From the NCBI GenBank assembly GCA_963530615.1, contig CAUSDX010000004.1, positions 1 through 64,000 of the forward strand: a stretch of DNA of 64,000 nt. Direction: 5' to 3'. The notes beneath the pieces were generated by a model. It was not told the DNA's origin and ran no database searches. It saw only the letters and a program-made list of their open reading frames with translations. The number at the start of each line of letters is the position of its first letter. Position 1 is the stretch's first letter. The position numbers and the translations under genes are program-made. Source of the DNA: JABCPE02 sp963530615 (GTDB taxonomy: Bacteria > Bacteroidota > Bacteroidia > Flavobacteriales > Weeksellaceae). This document shows positions 42,219-51,221 of the stretch, in pieces.

Positions 42219-42769
42219 CCTCTTTGTCTCATATGCGGATTATGCATATGCTTCTGCATATTTGGCATTTTTAATTGATGTTTCATCGTATTATAATGCT
42301 CAGTCAATAACCCTGATGTATCTAATTTCTTTGCCTCATTAAGAAGTTTTTGTGCTTCGTGTTTATTTCCTTTTGATAAAGCTACTGCGGCCAAATTAAA
42401 CATTGCTAATGCTCTATCATGATTCATACTTAAACCATATTCCAAAGCTTTTTTCATGTATACCTCTGATTGCAAAGGCGTTTCTGCCTTAGACAACCCC
42501 ATAAGATAATGATAGTATCCATATTGGCTTCTATGCAATTGAGATTGAAAATTTGTAATTTTATATACCCATGCTGTAGCCTTTGCCAAATCCTGATCTC
42601 TCATCTTCCACATAGACAACAAAATATATTCATTTTTATAGAATAAAAGCACAGGAATAACAGCCAAAACAATACACACAATGCCCCAACCAATTTCTCT
42701 ATTAAACATCAAAGAAATTCCACCAACAACCATTCCTGCAGCAATAACTAATTTTATGTACTTATTCAT
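42206..42769 (-). CDS. Membrane protein with TPR-like repeats and a His/Met tail
   Basis: The 187-residue protein has two N-terminal membrane helices (about 5-47) and helical TPR-like repeats (about 85-160; AMFNLAAVALSKGNKHEAQKLLNEAKKL). The last 22 residues are rich in Met and His (NMQKHMHNPHMRQRG) and might bind metal. I do not recognise a named family. It is monocistronic, convergent with the GT9 gene, and its stop lies in the shared palindrome. Its 42770-42850 upstream region shows no clear -33 element. Confidence 0.6.
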   Translation of the reverse strand: MNKYIKLVIAAGMVVGGISLMFNREIGWGIVCIVLAVIPVLLFYKNEYILLSMWKMRDQDLAKATAWVYKITNFQSQLHRSQYGYYHYLMGLSKAETPLQSEVYMKKALEYGLSMNHDRALAMFNLAAVALSKGNKHEAQKLLNEAKKLDTSGLLTEHYNTMKHQLKMPNMQKHMHNPHMRQRGKYF

Positions 42770-42850
42770 ATATATATTTTTTTGAAATCACAAATTTAAA
42801 AATTTTATTGATAATCTTGCGGAAAAATATAATATATAATCCTTTTTCAT

Positions 42851-42881
42851 AAAAAACCTACACCTTGAATAAAGGTGTAGG
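42851..42881 (-). terminator. Terminator after accA
   Basis: Perfect 10-bp stem CCTACACCTT (42857-42866) / AAGGTGTAGG (42872-42881), then on the minus strand six T (42851-42856). Confidence 0.8.
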
Positions 42882-42907
42882 AGTAAAACTTTCTTTCAAA
42901 TTAAATT

Positions 42908-43864
42908 TTAGCCTTCAAAATGCCCCATTTCTATAAACTTCTCTTGTCTTTGCATAGCAAGTTCCTTACCAGAAAAAGATTTATAAGCATTAATATTTTT
43001 CACAATAGTATTTTTTACATTTGAGAAAGTCTCTTCCCAATCATAATGAGCACCTCCTAGTGGTTCTGTAATAATACCATCTATCAGTTTCTCATCGAGC
43101 ATATTTTGAGCCGTAAGTTTTAAAGCTTCTGCTGCTGTTTCTTTGTACTCCCAACTTCTCCATAAGATAGATGAACAAGACTCAGGCGAAATCACAGAAT
43201 ACCAAGTATTTTCCATCATATAGACTTTATTCCCCACTCCTATTCCCAATGCTCCTCCACTCGCACCTTCTCCGATGACAATAGCTATCACGGGAACTTT
43301 CAAAAGGCTCATTTCATAAATATTTCTTGCAATAGCTTCTCCTTGTCCTCTTTCCTCTGCTTCTAAACCAGGATATGCCCCAGGTGTATCAATAAGAGTA
43401 ACAATCGGGATACCAAACTTTTCCGCTAATTTCATTAATCTCAAAGCCTTGCGGTAGCCATCAGGATTAGACATTCCGAATCTTCTGTGCTGTCTCTCTT
43501 TGGTGGTTCTTCCTTTTTGTGTCCCAATGACCATGACGCTTTGTCCATCTATTTTTATCAAAGCTCCTATCATCGCAGGATCATCAGCAAAACACCTATC
43601 ACCATGTAATTCTACCACGCTTCCTTCATCGGCAATACCATGAATATAATCCAAAGTATAAGGACGATCTGGATGACGAGAAAGCTGCACCCTCTGCCAA
43701 GGAGAAAGATTACCATAAATTTTCTTCTTGGTTTTAATGATTTTATCTTCTATCTGTTTGCTTGTTGCTAAAACATCTATGCCACTATCCTCTCCCATTG
43801 CAATGCATTTTGCATATTGTTCCATCAAATCTTTTATCGGCTGTTCAAAATCTAAATATTCCAT
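42908..43864 (-). CDS. accA: Acetyl-CoA carboxylase carboxyltransferase subunit alpha
   Basis: Forms the carboxyltransferase with AccD, making malonyl-CoA for fatty acid synthesis. The 318 residues show LDFEQPIKDL at the start, LSRHPDRPYTLDYI, GDRCFADDPAMIGA, VTLIDTPGAYPGLEAEERGQGEAIARN (about 160-186) and GEGASGGALGIGVGN (about 206-220, oxyanion glycines). There is no zinc finger, so it is AccA and not AccD. It is transcribed with its own terminator. BirA at 15.2 kb supplies the biotinylated partner. Confidence 0.95.
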   Translation of the reverse strand: MEYLDFEQPIKDLMEQYAKCIAMGEDSGIDVLATSKQIEDKIIKTKKKIYGNLSPWQRVQLSRHPDRPYTLDYIHGIADEGSVVELHGDRCFADDPAMIGALIKIDGQSVMVIGTQKGRTTKERQHRRFGMSNPDGYRKALRLMKLAEKFGIPIVTLIDTPGAYPGLEAEERGQGEAIARNIYEMSLLKVPVIAIVIGEGASGGALGIGVGNKVYMMENTWYSVISPESCSSILWRSWEYKETAAEALKLTAQNMLDEKLIDGIITEPLGGAHYDWEETFSNVKNTIVKNINAYKSFSGKELAMQRQEKFIEMGHFEG

Positions 43865-43908
43865 ATCTAAAAAATTGGATAAAATTTAAGCACCAAAAAT
43901 ACTAAAAA

Positions 43909-45426
43909 TTATTGACTTTGTTTTTCTATCAATCTTTGTATTCTTTCAATTGTTTCTTCTTTTCCAATTATCTCCATGATTTCTGGAACATCTGGCCCTC
44001 TAAGTTCGCCCACGAGTGCTAATCTCAGAGGCATCATCACCTTGCCTATTCCTAATTCTTTCTCTTTGGCGAAATCATGAATAAGCTCTTTTAGCGGCTC
44101 AGCTTGGAAGTCTACTTGAGTTAACTTTTGGATAAACTCGGCTAAAATCTCTCCTGTATTTTCTCCGCAAGCTTTCTTCAAACCTTTTTCATCATAACTT
44201 TTTGGAGCTTGGAAGAAAAATTCTCCTTCAATATAAATATCCTTCAAGAAAACTGCTCTTTCTTTCATCAAACCAATAATTCTAAGCAGTATCTCATCAG
44301 AAAACGAAGCAGTTTTAACCTGCTCTACTTGTTGTTTTAATAATGGTAAAATCTCTACATCAGATTTTTTGTGTAGATATTGTTGATTAAACCATTCAGC
44401 TTTTTCTTTGCTGAATCTCGCTCCTGATTTATGCACTTTATAGAGGTCAAACTCTTGTGCCATTTCCTCCAAAGAGAGAATTTCTTTATCATTAGATGGC
44501 GACCAACCCAGTAGTGCTAAGAAATTGATAAAAGCCTCTGGGGAATAACCTTCTTCTCGGTAGCCCTTTGAAATATTTCCTGTTTCCTTATCTGTAAAAT
44601 TAAGCGGAAATACCGGAAAGCCAAACTTATCCCCATCTCTTTTGCTTAATTTACCTTTACCTTCAGGTTTTAAGATGAGCGGTAGGTGAGCGAACCGCGG
44701 AGCTTGCCAACCCATCGCCTCATAGAGTAAAGTGTGCAGAGCCATTGAGGGAAGCCATTCTTCTCCTCTAATAACATGCGAGATTCTCATCTCATGGTCA
44801 TCGATGATGTTTGCGAAATGATAAGTCGGCATTCCATCTTGTTTCACTAAAACTTTATCATCGAGCGTATCAGTATTAACGCTAAAATCTCCACGGATAA
44901 TGTCCGTAAGATTCATCACTCTATTTTCTGGCATTTTGAATCTCACCACAAATGGAGTATTTTCATCTAAAAGCTTTTGTACTTCCTCTTCTGAAAGAGT
45001 AAGACTATTCTTAAAATTCTTTCTGCTGATATTATTATAAGAGAAGACCTCTCCTCTGGCTTCATATTCCGCACGGATAGCGTCCAATTCCTCTGGGGTA
45101 TCAAAAGCTAAATAGGCGTAGTCAGTTTTCAGGATTTGTGCAGTATATTTATCATAAATCTCTCTTCTTTCTGATTGTCTATAAGGAGCGAAATCTCCGC
45201 CTACTTTTGGGCTCTCTACAGGAGATATACCCAGCCACTCCATCGCTTCCATGATATAATCTTCTGCCCCCTCTACATAGCGAGTAGTGTCAGTATCTTC
45301 TATTCTAAGGATAAAATCTCCGCCATTTTTTTTGGCAAAAAGATAATTATATAATGCAGTCCTCACCCCTCCTAAATGCAAAGGCCCTGTCGGACTTGGT
45401 GCAAATCTTACACGAACTTTATTCAT
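43909..45426 (-). CDS. gltX: Glutamate--tRNA ligase
   Basis: Class I aminoacyl-tRNA synthetase. The 505 residues hold the HIGH-type signature PSPTGPLHLGGVRTALYNYLFA (about 10-31) and the KMSKS-type motif KLSKRDG (near 257). No zinc-binding cysteine set is visible. GltX versus GlnRS follows from the GltX-type C-terminus. A -7 box (minus-strand TACATTTG, 45444-45451) lies 18 nt upstream, without a clear -33 element. It sits between accA and ftsE. Confidence 0.93.
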   Translation of the reverse strand: MNKVRVRFAPSPTGPLHLGGVRTALYNYLFAKKNGGDFILRIEDTDTTRYVEGAEDYIMEAMEWLGISPVESPKVGGDFAPYRQSERREIYDKYTAQILKTDYAYLAFDTPEELDAIRAEYEARGEVFSYNNISRKNFKNSLTLSEEEVQKLLDENTPFVVRFKMPENRVMNLTDIIRGDFSVNTDTLDDKVLVKQDGMPTYHFANIIDDHEMRISHVIRGEEWLPSMALHTLLYEAMGWQAPRFAHLPLILKPEGKGKLSKRDGDKFGFPVFPLNFTDKETGNISKGYREEGYSPEAFINFLALLGWSPSNDKEILSLEEMAQEFDLYKVHKSGARFSKEKAEWFNQQYLHKKSDVEILPLLKQQVEQVKTASFSDEILLRIIGLMKERAVFLKDIYIEGEFFFQAPKSYDEKGLKKACGENTGEILAEFIQKLTQVDFQAEPLKELIHDFAKEKELGIGKVMMPLRLALVGELRGPDVPEIMEIIGKEETIERIQRLIEKQSQ

Positions 45427-45561
45427 CTCTAAAATTTATGGTGCAAATGTAATAAAATAATAGAATATTCTTGTTTTTTAATCTCTCATAGAGTAATTTG
45501 GTTAAAAACTCAACAAAATTCAGCTTTCCCAATATCTTGAGAGATTTCACCCTACAAAATT

Positions 45562-45589
45562 AAAACCAATCAAGGTCTTGACTGGTTTC
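45562..45589 (-). terminator. Weak terminator after ftsE
   Basis: Inverted repeat AAACCAATCAAG / CTTGACTGGTTT (one mismatch, tiny loop) in the 218-bp ftsE-gltX spacer, followed on the minus strand by a mixed T-rich stretch. Confidence 0.45.
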
Positions 45590-45644
45590 ATTTGAGAGTA
45601 TTTACCCCTATTTTATTTCTAATCTGATTTTTTTCTTAAAGCTC

Positions 45645-46358
45645 TTATACAAAAAGCTCATTCGTATCCTCAATCATTGAGATTGCTCCATCTTCACATT
45701 TGATAGCTTCCCCAGGGAAGTTTTGTATCAAATGATAATCGTGGGTAGCCATCAGCACTGCACAATTTCTCTCTTGTGAGACTTGCTTTAGCAAGGTCAT
45801 GATATCATTAGAAGTTTCTGGGTCTAAGTTCCCCGTAGGCTCATCTGCTAAGATAAGCTCAGGATGATTGAGCAACGCACGAGCAATGGCCACACGCTGC
45901 TGCTCCCCCCCAGAGAGTTCATGCGGCATTTTATGCTTTTTCGTTTTCATACCTACACTGCTTAACACCTCGTTTATTCTGTCTTCTATCAGAGTTTTAT
46001 TATTCCAACCCGTAGCCTCCAAAACGAAAAGTAAGTTTTTCTCCACACTTCTGTCCGTCAAAAGCTGGAAATCTTGGAAAATAATTCCTAATTTTCTTCT
46101 TAAATCTGGAATCTGAGAGGTTTTTAATTTTAACAAATCAAACCCTACCACTTCTCCCTGTCCTTCACTCAAAGGTAAATGCCCATAAAGCACCTTTAAT
46201 AAACTGCTTTTTCCAGAACCTGTTTTTCCAATAAGATATGTAAATCGCCCTCTCTTAATATTTAGATTAACATTAGAAAGCACTGTAAAATTTTTCTGAA
46301 TGATTTTTGCATTTTTCAGAGTAATAATATTATCTCCGTAAGTATCTCTATATGACAT
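45645..46358 (-). CDS. ftsE: Cell-division ATP-binding protein FtsE
   Basis: ABC ATPase that, with FtsX, activates septal peptidoglycan hydrolases. A TTG at 46364 is possible, but the ATG at 46358 (MSYRDTYGDNII) is preferred, giving 237 residues. Walker A GKTGSGKSSLLK, Q-loop IFQDFQLL, signature ELSGGEQQRVAIARAL, Walker B LILADEPTGNLDPET and H-loop ATHDYHLI are all present. FtsX is not adjacent, so the pair is split here or the partner lies elsewhere. A LolD-type role is also possible; the FtsE-like length and GNLDPETS motif favour FtsE. Confidence 0.8.
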   Translation of the reverse strand: MSYRDTYGDNIITLKNAKIIQKNFTVLSNVNLNIKRGRFTYLIGKTGSGKSSLLKVLYGHLPLSEGQGEVVGFDLLKLKTSQIPDLRRKLGIIFQDFQLLTDRSVEKNLLFVLEATGWNNKTLIEDRINEVLSSVGMKTKKHKMPHELSGGEQQRVAIARALLNHPELILADEPTGNLDPETSNDIMTLLKQVSQERNCAVLMATHDYHLIQNFPGEAIKCEDGAISMIEDTNELFV

Positions 46359-46428
46359 ATTCAATCTATTATTTCCTTATGAATTGATAAAATTATATAA
46401 AATATTTTTCCTTGTTAAAAAATCAGCG

Positions 46429-47778
46429 TTAAACTTTTGTTAAAAAATCTTCAAACAAATTAGATACAATTACATTCCCCTCTGCTGAAATTTTCTCTAA
46501 TTTTACCATTTCTATTTGATTAATAGAATTAGAATTAAATGGTTTTTGAACTCTTACATAATTGTCTGTAAAGCCATACATCATTCCATTTTTCTCCTCA
46601 TGCTCCCAAAGAACAGGTAAAGTTTTTCCTATTTGTGTCTGGTAAAATGCCATTTTCTTTTTTTCAGAAAGAATGCGGAGCATTTTATTTCTTCTTTTTC
46701 TTTCCGCTATTGGCACTACACCTTCCATTTCTACAGCCTCTGTATTATCCCTTTCAGAATAAGTGAAGACATGAAGATAACTAATCGGTAACTCCGCTAA
46801 AAAATTATAAGTTTCTAAAAACTTTTCTTCAGTCTCACCAGGAAATCCAACAATAACATCCACTCCGATACAAGCATGTGGCATGATTTCTCGGATTTTA
46901 TTAACCCTACTTAAATATAACGGCGTAAGGTAACGGCGTTTCATTTTCTTCAAAACATCATCAGAACCTGACTGCAATGGAATATGAAAATGAGGCACGA
47001 AATTCTGACTTTGAGAAACGAGTTCTATTGTTTCATCTTTCAATAAATTCGGCTCAATAGATGAAATTCTGATTCTTTCAATACCATCTACTTTATTGAG
47101 TTCTTTCACTAAATCCAAGAAAGTATGTTCATGCTTCTTATTCCCAAACTCCCCCTTTCCATAATCACCGATATTTACCCCCGTCAAAACAATTTCTTTG
47201 ATGTTTTGCTTAGCAATTTCAGAAGCATTTTTTACAATATTTTCAATGGTATCAGAACGAGAAATTCCCCTCGCTTGTGGAATAGTACAATAGGTACATT
47301 TGTAATCACAACCATCTTGTACTTTCAAAAAAGCACGAGTTCTATCTCCAATGGAATAAGAACCTATAAAGAAATCTGCATCTTCTATTTCACAAGAATG
47401 AACTTGTGCAGAAGCTTCAGATTTTTGTAAATCATCAAGAAAATTTAGCAAATTAAATTTCTCCTTTGCCCCTAAAACTAAATCTACTCCTTCTATCGCT
47501 GAAATTTCCTCTGGTTTTAACTGAGCATAACACCCTAAAACCACTACTAATCCTGCAGGATTTGCCTTTACTGCCCTTTTTACATGAAATTTACACTCCT
47601 TATCGGCATTATCTGTTACCGAACAAGTATTAATCACATAAAGCTGCGCAGGCTCATCAAACTCCACTTTTTGATAACCAGCCCCAATAAGTTGACGAGC
47701 AATAGTAGAAGTTTCTGCAAAATTAAGTTTACACCCTAATGTATGAAAAGCAACCGTCTTTGTATTTACATTTAACAT
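46429..47778 (-). CDS. mtaB: tRNA t6A37 methylthiotransferase MtaB
   Basis: Radical-SAM enzyme converting t6A37 to ms2t6A in ANN tRNAs. The 449 residues show the MTTase N-terminal domain with cysteines 16, 52 and 83 (second Fe-S cluster), the radical-SAM CxxxCxxC at 157-161-164 (GCDYKCTYCTIP), IPLQSGSDDVLKKMKRRY and a C-terminal TRAM-like tail. The N-terminal FHTLGCKLN fits MtaB rather than MiaB or RimO. It is divergent from the exonuclease gene. TsaB (34.2 kb) works earlier in the same pathway. Confidence 0.92.
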   Translation of the reverse strand: MLNVNTKTVAFHTLGCKLNFAETSTIARQLIGAGYQKVEFDEPAQLYVINTCSVTDNADKECKFHVKRAVKANPAGLVVVLGCYAQLKPEEISAIEGVDLVLGAKEKFNLLNFLDDLQKSEASAQVHSCEIEDADFFIGSYSIGDRTRAFLKVQDGCDYKCTYCTIPQARGISRSDTIENIVKNASEIAKQNIKEIVLTGVNIGDYGKGEFGNKKHEHTFLDLVKELNKVDGIERIRISSIEPNLLKDETIELVSQSQNFVPHFHIPLQSGSDDVLKKMKRRYLTPLYLSRVNKIREIMPHACIGVDVIVGFPGETEEKFLETYNFLAELPISYLHVFTYSERDNTEAVEMEGVVPIAERKRRNKMLRILSEKKKMAFYQTQIGKTLPVLWEHEEKNGMMYGFTDNYVRVQKPFNSNSINQIEMVKLEKISAEGNVIVSNLFEDFLTKV

Positions 47779-47927
47779 AATATGGTTAAAAAACTACAAA
47801 TTTAGAAAAAAAACAATAAAAATAGTTAATTTATATTTATTCATTACCTATTTCATGCAAAACAATTAAAAAACACACTCTGCTACAATCTCATTTTTTT
47901 TATCTTTGTGATTTTGACGAGAAGAAA

Positions 47928-49139
47928 ATGTATGCAATTATAGACATTGAAAGCAATGGTGCTGGTTTTAGAAAGGAGAGAATTATAGAAATTGCTCTCT
48001 TTATTTACGATGGTCATAAAATTACGGATCAACTCATCTCTTTGGTCAATCCAGAAGATGAAATTACTCCTTTCGTGCAAAAACTAACAGGAATTACAAA
48101 AAAAATGGTTAAAACCGCTCCAAAATTCCACGAATTAGCAAAAAGAATTATAGAAATGACCGAAGGAGCTACACTCGTGGGACACAATGTAGATTTTGAC
48201 TACCGTATGCTTCGGCAATCTTTGAAAAATTTAGGTTTTGATTTTAAGATAAATACCATTGACACCATTCTCCTATCAAAAAAACTTATCCCCAATATGG
48301 AAAGTTATTCTTTGGGAAAACTATGCAAATCCATTGGCATTCCTCATTCTGATGCCCACAGAGCTGGAGGAGATGCTAGAGCCACTTTAGAATTATTCAA
48401 AACCCTCATTTCCAAGGATATAAATAATAATATTATCCAATCTCATCAAGAATCTGCAAAAGCTAAATCCTATTCTAATAAAATCAATGAATTAACTGAA
48501 AATCTTCCTTCAGAAAAAGGTATTTTATATTTTCAAGATAAGAAAGGAAAAATTATTCTTTGTGATTTTACAGATAACCTTTATAAAACAGCAAAAAAAA
48601 TCCTTAACTCCAAATCGATAAAAAATACAGAAATACAACAAAAAGTTCAGCAAATTTCTTATGAATTTACTGGCACAGATATTATTGCTCAATTAATGCT
48701 TAAAGAAAAAGGGCTAAAAAAACAATCCCGAAAACCATTCTCAATAGTATATAATAAAGAGAAAAAATTACTCATATCTTCAAAAAAAAATGAAAACGAA
48801 ATAAAATTATTTAACTTCAAGTATTTTTCCCAAGCTGAGCATTTCTTAAATTACCTTCAAAAACAAAATCTAAATTTTTCTACTATAAAGAAAGAAATTT
48901 CTTTTTCTGGAAGAAATGAAATATGGATAAACAGAGGAAGAACTCTCGGAGAAAAATCCTTTTTAGCCCTCCAAAATGGAAAACTTATTGGTTATGGATT
49001 TTACAATCTTTATCATCAAGTTTTATCTTGGGATAAAATACTAAAATTAATGATACCTATCTCTTGTTTTAGCAATAATATAAAAAATGAAATGCAAATC
49101 TCTTACCTTAGAGGAGATTTCAAAGTTTTAAAATTATAA
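47928..49139 (+). CDS. DEDDh exonuclease fused to a degenerate GIY-YIG domain
   Basis: Residues 1-165 form a DnaQ-type 3'-5' exonuclease with Asp6 and Glu8 (IDIESNG), VGHNVDFDYRML (Asp89/91) and His144...Asp149 (HRAGGDAR). Residues about 193-290 align in style with UvrC/Cho-like GIY-YIG domains (LPSEKGILYFQDKKGKIILCD, then LTGTEL-like FTGTDIIAQL). The key motifs have decayed: GIY reads GIL, YIG reads LCD, and the following arginine is absent. Thus the C-terminal nuclease is probably inactive and may only bind DNA. A -7 box TATCTTTG lies at 47901-47908. The gene is monocistronic. Confidence 0.85.
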   Translation: MYAIIDIESNGAGFRKERIIEIALFIYDGHKITDQLISLVNPEDEITPFVQKLTGITKKMVKTAPKFHELAKRIIEMTEGATLVGHNVDFDYRMLRQSLKNLGFDFKINTIDTILLSKKLIPNMESYSLGKLCKSIGIPHSDAHRAGGDARATLELFKTLISKDINNNIIQSHQESAKAKSYSNKINELTENLPSEKGILYFQDKKGKIILCDFTDNLYKTAKKILNSKSIKNTEIQQKVQQISYEFTGTDIIAQLMLKEKGLKKQSRKPFSIVYNKEKKLLISSKKNENEIKLFNFKYFSQAEHFLNYLQKQNLNFSTIKKEISFSGRNEIWINRGRTLGEKSFLALQNGKLIGYGFYNLYHQVLSWDKILKLMIPISCFSNNIKNEMQISYLRGDFKVLKL

Positions 49140-49144
49140 ATACA

Positions 49145-49169
49145 AAAAAGAGGTAAAACACCTCTTTTT
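49145..49169. terminator. Bidirectional terminator
   Basis: Perfect stem AAAAAGAGGT (49145-49154) / ACCTCTTTTT (49160-49169), loop AAAAC, between the convergent exonuclease and DUF3127 genes. Confidence 0.85.
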
Positions 49170-49199
49170 TTCATATACAATAAAAACTTTAAATCCTTT

Positions 49200-49580
49200 T
49201 TAGAAAGGTAAATCATCTTCTTCCTCCTCTTCAAATGGATTACTATTGCCACCCATTACTTGACTAGATGTTCCAGAAGACGCTTGTGTCGGTTCAAAAG
49301 ATGACTCTGATACCTTTTCCAATCTCCACCCCGTGATAGAGTTAAAATACTTTACCTCACCTTGAGGATTTGTCCATTCTCTACCTCTAATATTAATTCC
49401 TATTTTTACCTGATCTCCCTCTGAAATAGAATCCAAAAGCATGATTTTTTCTGATAAAAATTCTATACTTATAGGTTGAGGATATTGCTCTTGAGTTAAA
49501 AGAATCAATTCTCTCTTTTGAAAACCACTCGCAAATGTCTGTGTTTCAAATATTTTCTTAACAGTCCCTTGTAATTCCAT
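49200..49580 (-). CDS. DUF3127 protein with SSB-like acidic tail
   Basis: The 126-residue protein has a compact beta-rich domain (1-85; ends WRLEKV) with the DUF3127 pattern GTVKKIFETQTF and EFLSEKIMLLDSISEGDQVKI, then a Ser/Thr/Gly linker and an acidic tip ending EEEEDDLPF. The tip copies that of single-strand-binding proteins (DDIPF), which recruit DNA repair factors. A DNA-binding OB-fold is likely by analogy; DUF3127 has no proven role. The gene is divergent from the tRNA cluster. Confidence 0.8.
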   Translation of the reverse strand: MELQGTVKKIFETQTFASGFQKRELILLTQEQYPQPISIEFLSEKIMLLDSISEGDQVKIGINIRGREWTNPQGEVKYFNSITGWRLEKVSESSFEPTQASSGTSSQVMGGNSNPFEEEEEDDLPF

Positions 49581-49654
49581 AAATCACACAAATTTTGTCG
49601 GTAAAGATAAGAAAGTCTTTTCAAAAGAAAAAGTAAAAAAAACACAAATTATTC

Positions 49655-49684
49655 TTGCATATTAAAAATAAGTTCGTATATTTG
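49655..49684 (+). promoter_or_regulatory. Promoter of the tRNA cluster
   Basis: TTG (49655-49657), a 19-nt spacer (49658-49676) and TATATTTG (49677-49684), 33 nt upstream of the first tRNA. It is one of the best promoter matches in the window. Confidence 0.75.
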
Positions 49685-49716
49685 CAACCATAAAAAGAGA
49701 AGATATCTATTTACAA

Positions 49717-49798
49717 GCGGATGTGGTGTAATTGGTAGCCACGCCAGACTTAGGATCTGGTGCTGAGAGGCGTGGGGGTTCGAGTCCCTTCATCCGCA
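49717..49798 (+). tRNA. tRNA-Leu(UAG)
   Basis: The acceptor GCGGATG pairs with CATCCGC (49791-49797). The anticodon stem-loop is CCAGA-CTTAGGA-TCTGG with anticodon UAG. A leucine-type variable arm (TGCTGAGAGGCGT region) and T-loop TTCGAGT follow. CCA is not encoded. Confidence 0.95.
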
Positions 49799-49808
49799 CA
49801 CGATGAAT

Positions 49809-49884
49809 GCGAAAATAGCTCAGTTGGTAGAGCACAACCTTGCCAAGGTTGGGGTCGCGGGTTCGAATCCCGTTTTTCGCTCCA
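49809..49884 (+). tRNA. tRNA-Gly(GCC)
   Basis: The acceptor GCGAAAA pairs with TTTTCGC (49874-49880). The anticodon stem-loop is CAACC-TTGCCAA-GGTTG with anticodon GCC, and the T-loop is TTCGAAT. The discriminator base T and an encoded CCA end at 49884. Confidence 0.95.
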
Positions 49885-49890
49885 TTCCAT

Positions 49891-49974
49891 GCCCTGGTGG
49901 TGGAACTGGTAGACACGCAGGACTTAAAATCCTGTGCCTCCTTTGGCGTGCGGGTTCAAGTCCCGCCTGGGGTA
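49891..49974 (+). tRNA. tRNA-Leu(UAA)
   Basis: The anticodon stem-loop is CAGGA-CTTAAAA-TCCTG with anticodon UAA. A long variable arm (TGCCTCCTTTGGCGT) and T-arm GCGGG-TTCAAGT-CCCGC are present. The acceptor stem uses G-U pairs (GCCCTGG with CTGGGGT). CCA is not encoded. Confidence 0.93.
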
Positions 49975-49977
49975 CTA

Positions 49978-50008
49978 AAAAGCTTTGATTATATTATCAG
50001 AGCTTTTT
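49978..50008 (+). terminator. Terminator after the tRNA cluster
   Basis: Stem AAAAGCTTTGAT / ATCAGAGCTTTT with one mismatch and a six-base loop, then more T residues. Confidence 0.75.
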
Positions 50009-50101
50009 TTATTATCATAAATTATCAAACCTCTTTCTTAATCAAAATCCTAAATTTTTCACTCAAAAACTTTTTATATCTTTGTCATCTAAAATTTAAC
50101 T

Positions 50102-51181
50102 ATGTCAAAAAGTTTAATTCCAAAATTAGAAGCAATAAAACAACGATATAACGAAGTTGCTGATCTTATCATTCAACCTGATGTGATTTCAGATCAGAAA
50201 AGATATGGACAACTCAATAAAGAGTACAGCGATCTTGGCAAAATTGTAAAAGTTTTTGATGAATACTCCGCTGCACTAAAGGCTATTGAAGAAGCTGACG
50301 AGATTATATCTGATGGCTCGGATAAAGACTTGGTAGATTTAGCAAAATTAGAAAAACAAGAATCTGTAAATAAAATTCCGCAAATAGAAGAAGAATTAAA
50401 AATTCTTCTTATCCCAAAAGACCCTGCTGATGATAAAAATATCATTGTAGAACTTCGTGCTGGAACTGGTGGTGATGAAGCGGCTATCTTTGTAGAAGAT
50501 GTATACAGAATGTATACGATGTATTTCAAATCCAAGGGGTGGCGACATGAGGTCACCGACTTCAATGAAGCCTCAAAAGGATATAAAGAACTAATAATGA
50601 AAGTAGAAGGCGATGGAGTTTATGGAATCATGAAATTTGAATCTGGAGTTCACCGAGTACAGCGTGTCCCTGAAACAGAATCTCAAGGAAGAGTACATAC
50701 TTCTGCAATTACTGTAGCCGTTCTACCAGAGGCTGAAGAAGTAGATGTGGAAATCAACCCTGCAGATATAGAAATGCAAACTTCTCGCTCGGGAGGAGCA
50801 GGAGGGCAAAATGTTAACAAAGTAGAAACCAAGGTTCAACTTACTCACAAACCAACAGGCATTGTGGTTGTTTGCCAACAAGCCCGTTCCCAATTAGCCA
50901 ATAGAGAATTGGCAATGGAAATGCTCCGTGCTAAACTTTATGACATGGAATTACAAAAAGTTCAAGGAGATATCGCTGCTCAAAGAAAAACAATGGTATC
51001 TACAGGAGATCGCTCTGCAAAAATTAGAACCTATAATTATCCACAAGGACGAGTAACAGACCATAGAATCAATAAGTCTATTTATAATCTTGATGCATTT
51101 ATGAATGGAGATATTAATGAAATGTTAGAATCTCTCATCATCGCCGAAAATGCCGAAAAGATGAAAGGAACTGAGGATTAA
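50102..51181 (+). CDS. prfA: Peptide chain release factor 1
   Basis: Reads UAA and UAG stop codons and triggers peptide release. The 359 residues contain the codon-reading PxT element (PET in VQRVPETESQGR, near 200), the GGQ motif in SRSGGAGGQNVNKVETKV (near 230-247), and the RSAKIRTYNYPQGRVTDHR block. The PxT element and length separate it from RF2. It starts about 94 nt after the tRNA terminator. No prmC follows here. Confidence 0.95.
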   Translation: MSKSLIPKLEAIKQRYNEVADLIIQPDVISDQKRYGQLNKEYSDLGKIVKVFDEYSAALKAIEEADEIISDGSDKDLVDLAKLEKQESVNKIPQIEEELKILLIPKDPADDKNIIVELRAGTGGDEAAIFVEDVYRMYTMYFKSKGWRHEVTDFNEASKGYKELIMKVEGDGVYGIMKFESGVHRVQRVPETESQGRVHTSAITVAVLPEAEEVDVEINPADIEMQTSRSGGAGGQNVNKVETKVQLTHKPTGIVVVCQQARSQLANRELAMEMLRAKLYDMELQKVQGDIAAQRKTMVSTGDRSAKIRTYNYPQGRVTDHRINKSIYNLDAFMNGDINEMLESLIIAENAEKMKGTED

Positions 51182-51188
51182 AAAAAGA

Positions 51189-51221
51189 AAAAAGTCGTAA
51201 GAAAAAATCTTATGACTTTTT
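51189..51221. terminator. Bidirectional terminator overlapping a gene end
   Basis: Stem AAAAAGTCGTAAG (51189-51201) / CTTATGACTTTTT (51209-51221) with one G-U pair. The right arm includes the last codons and stop of the leftward outer-membrane-like gene. Confidence 0.75.

Noticed and set aside
49717..49974. tRNA genes as attachment site for an island
   Set aside because: The cluster is followed by its own terminator and by housekeeping prfA; no direct repeat of a tRNA end was noticed in the window.
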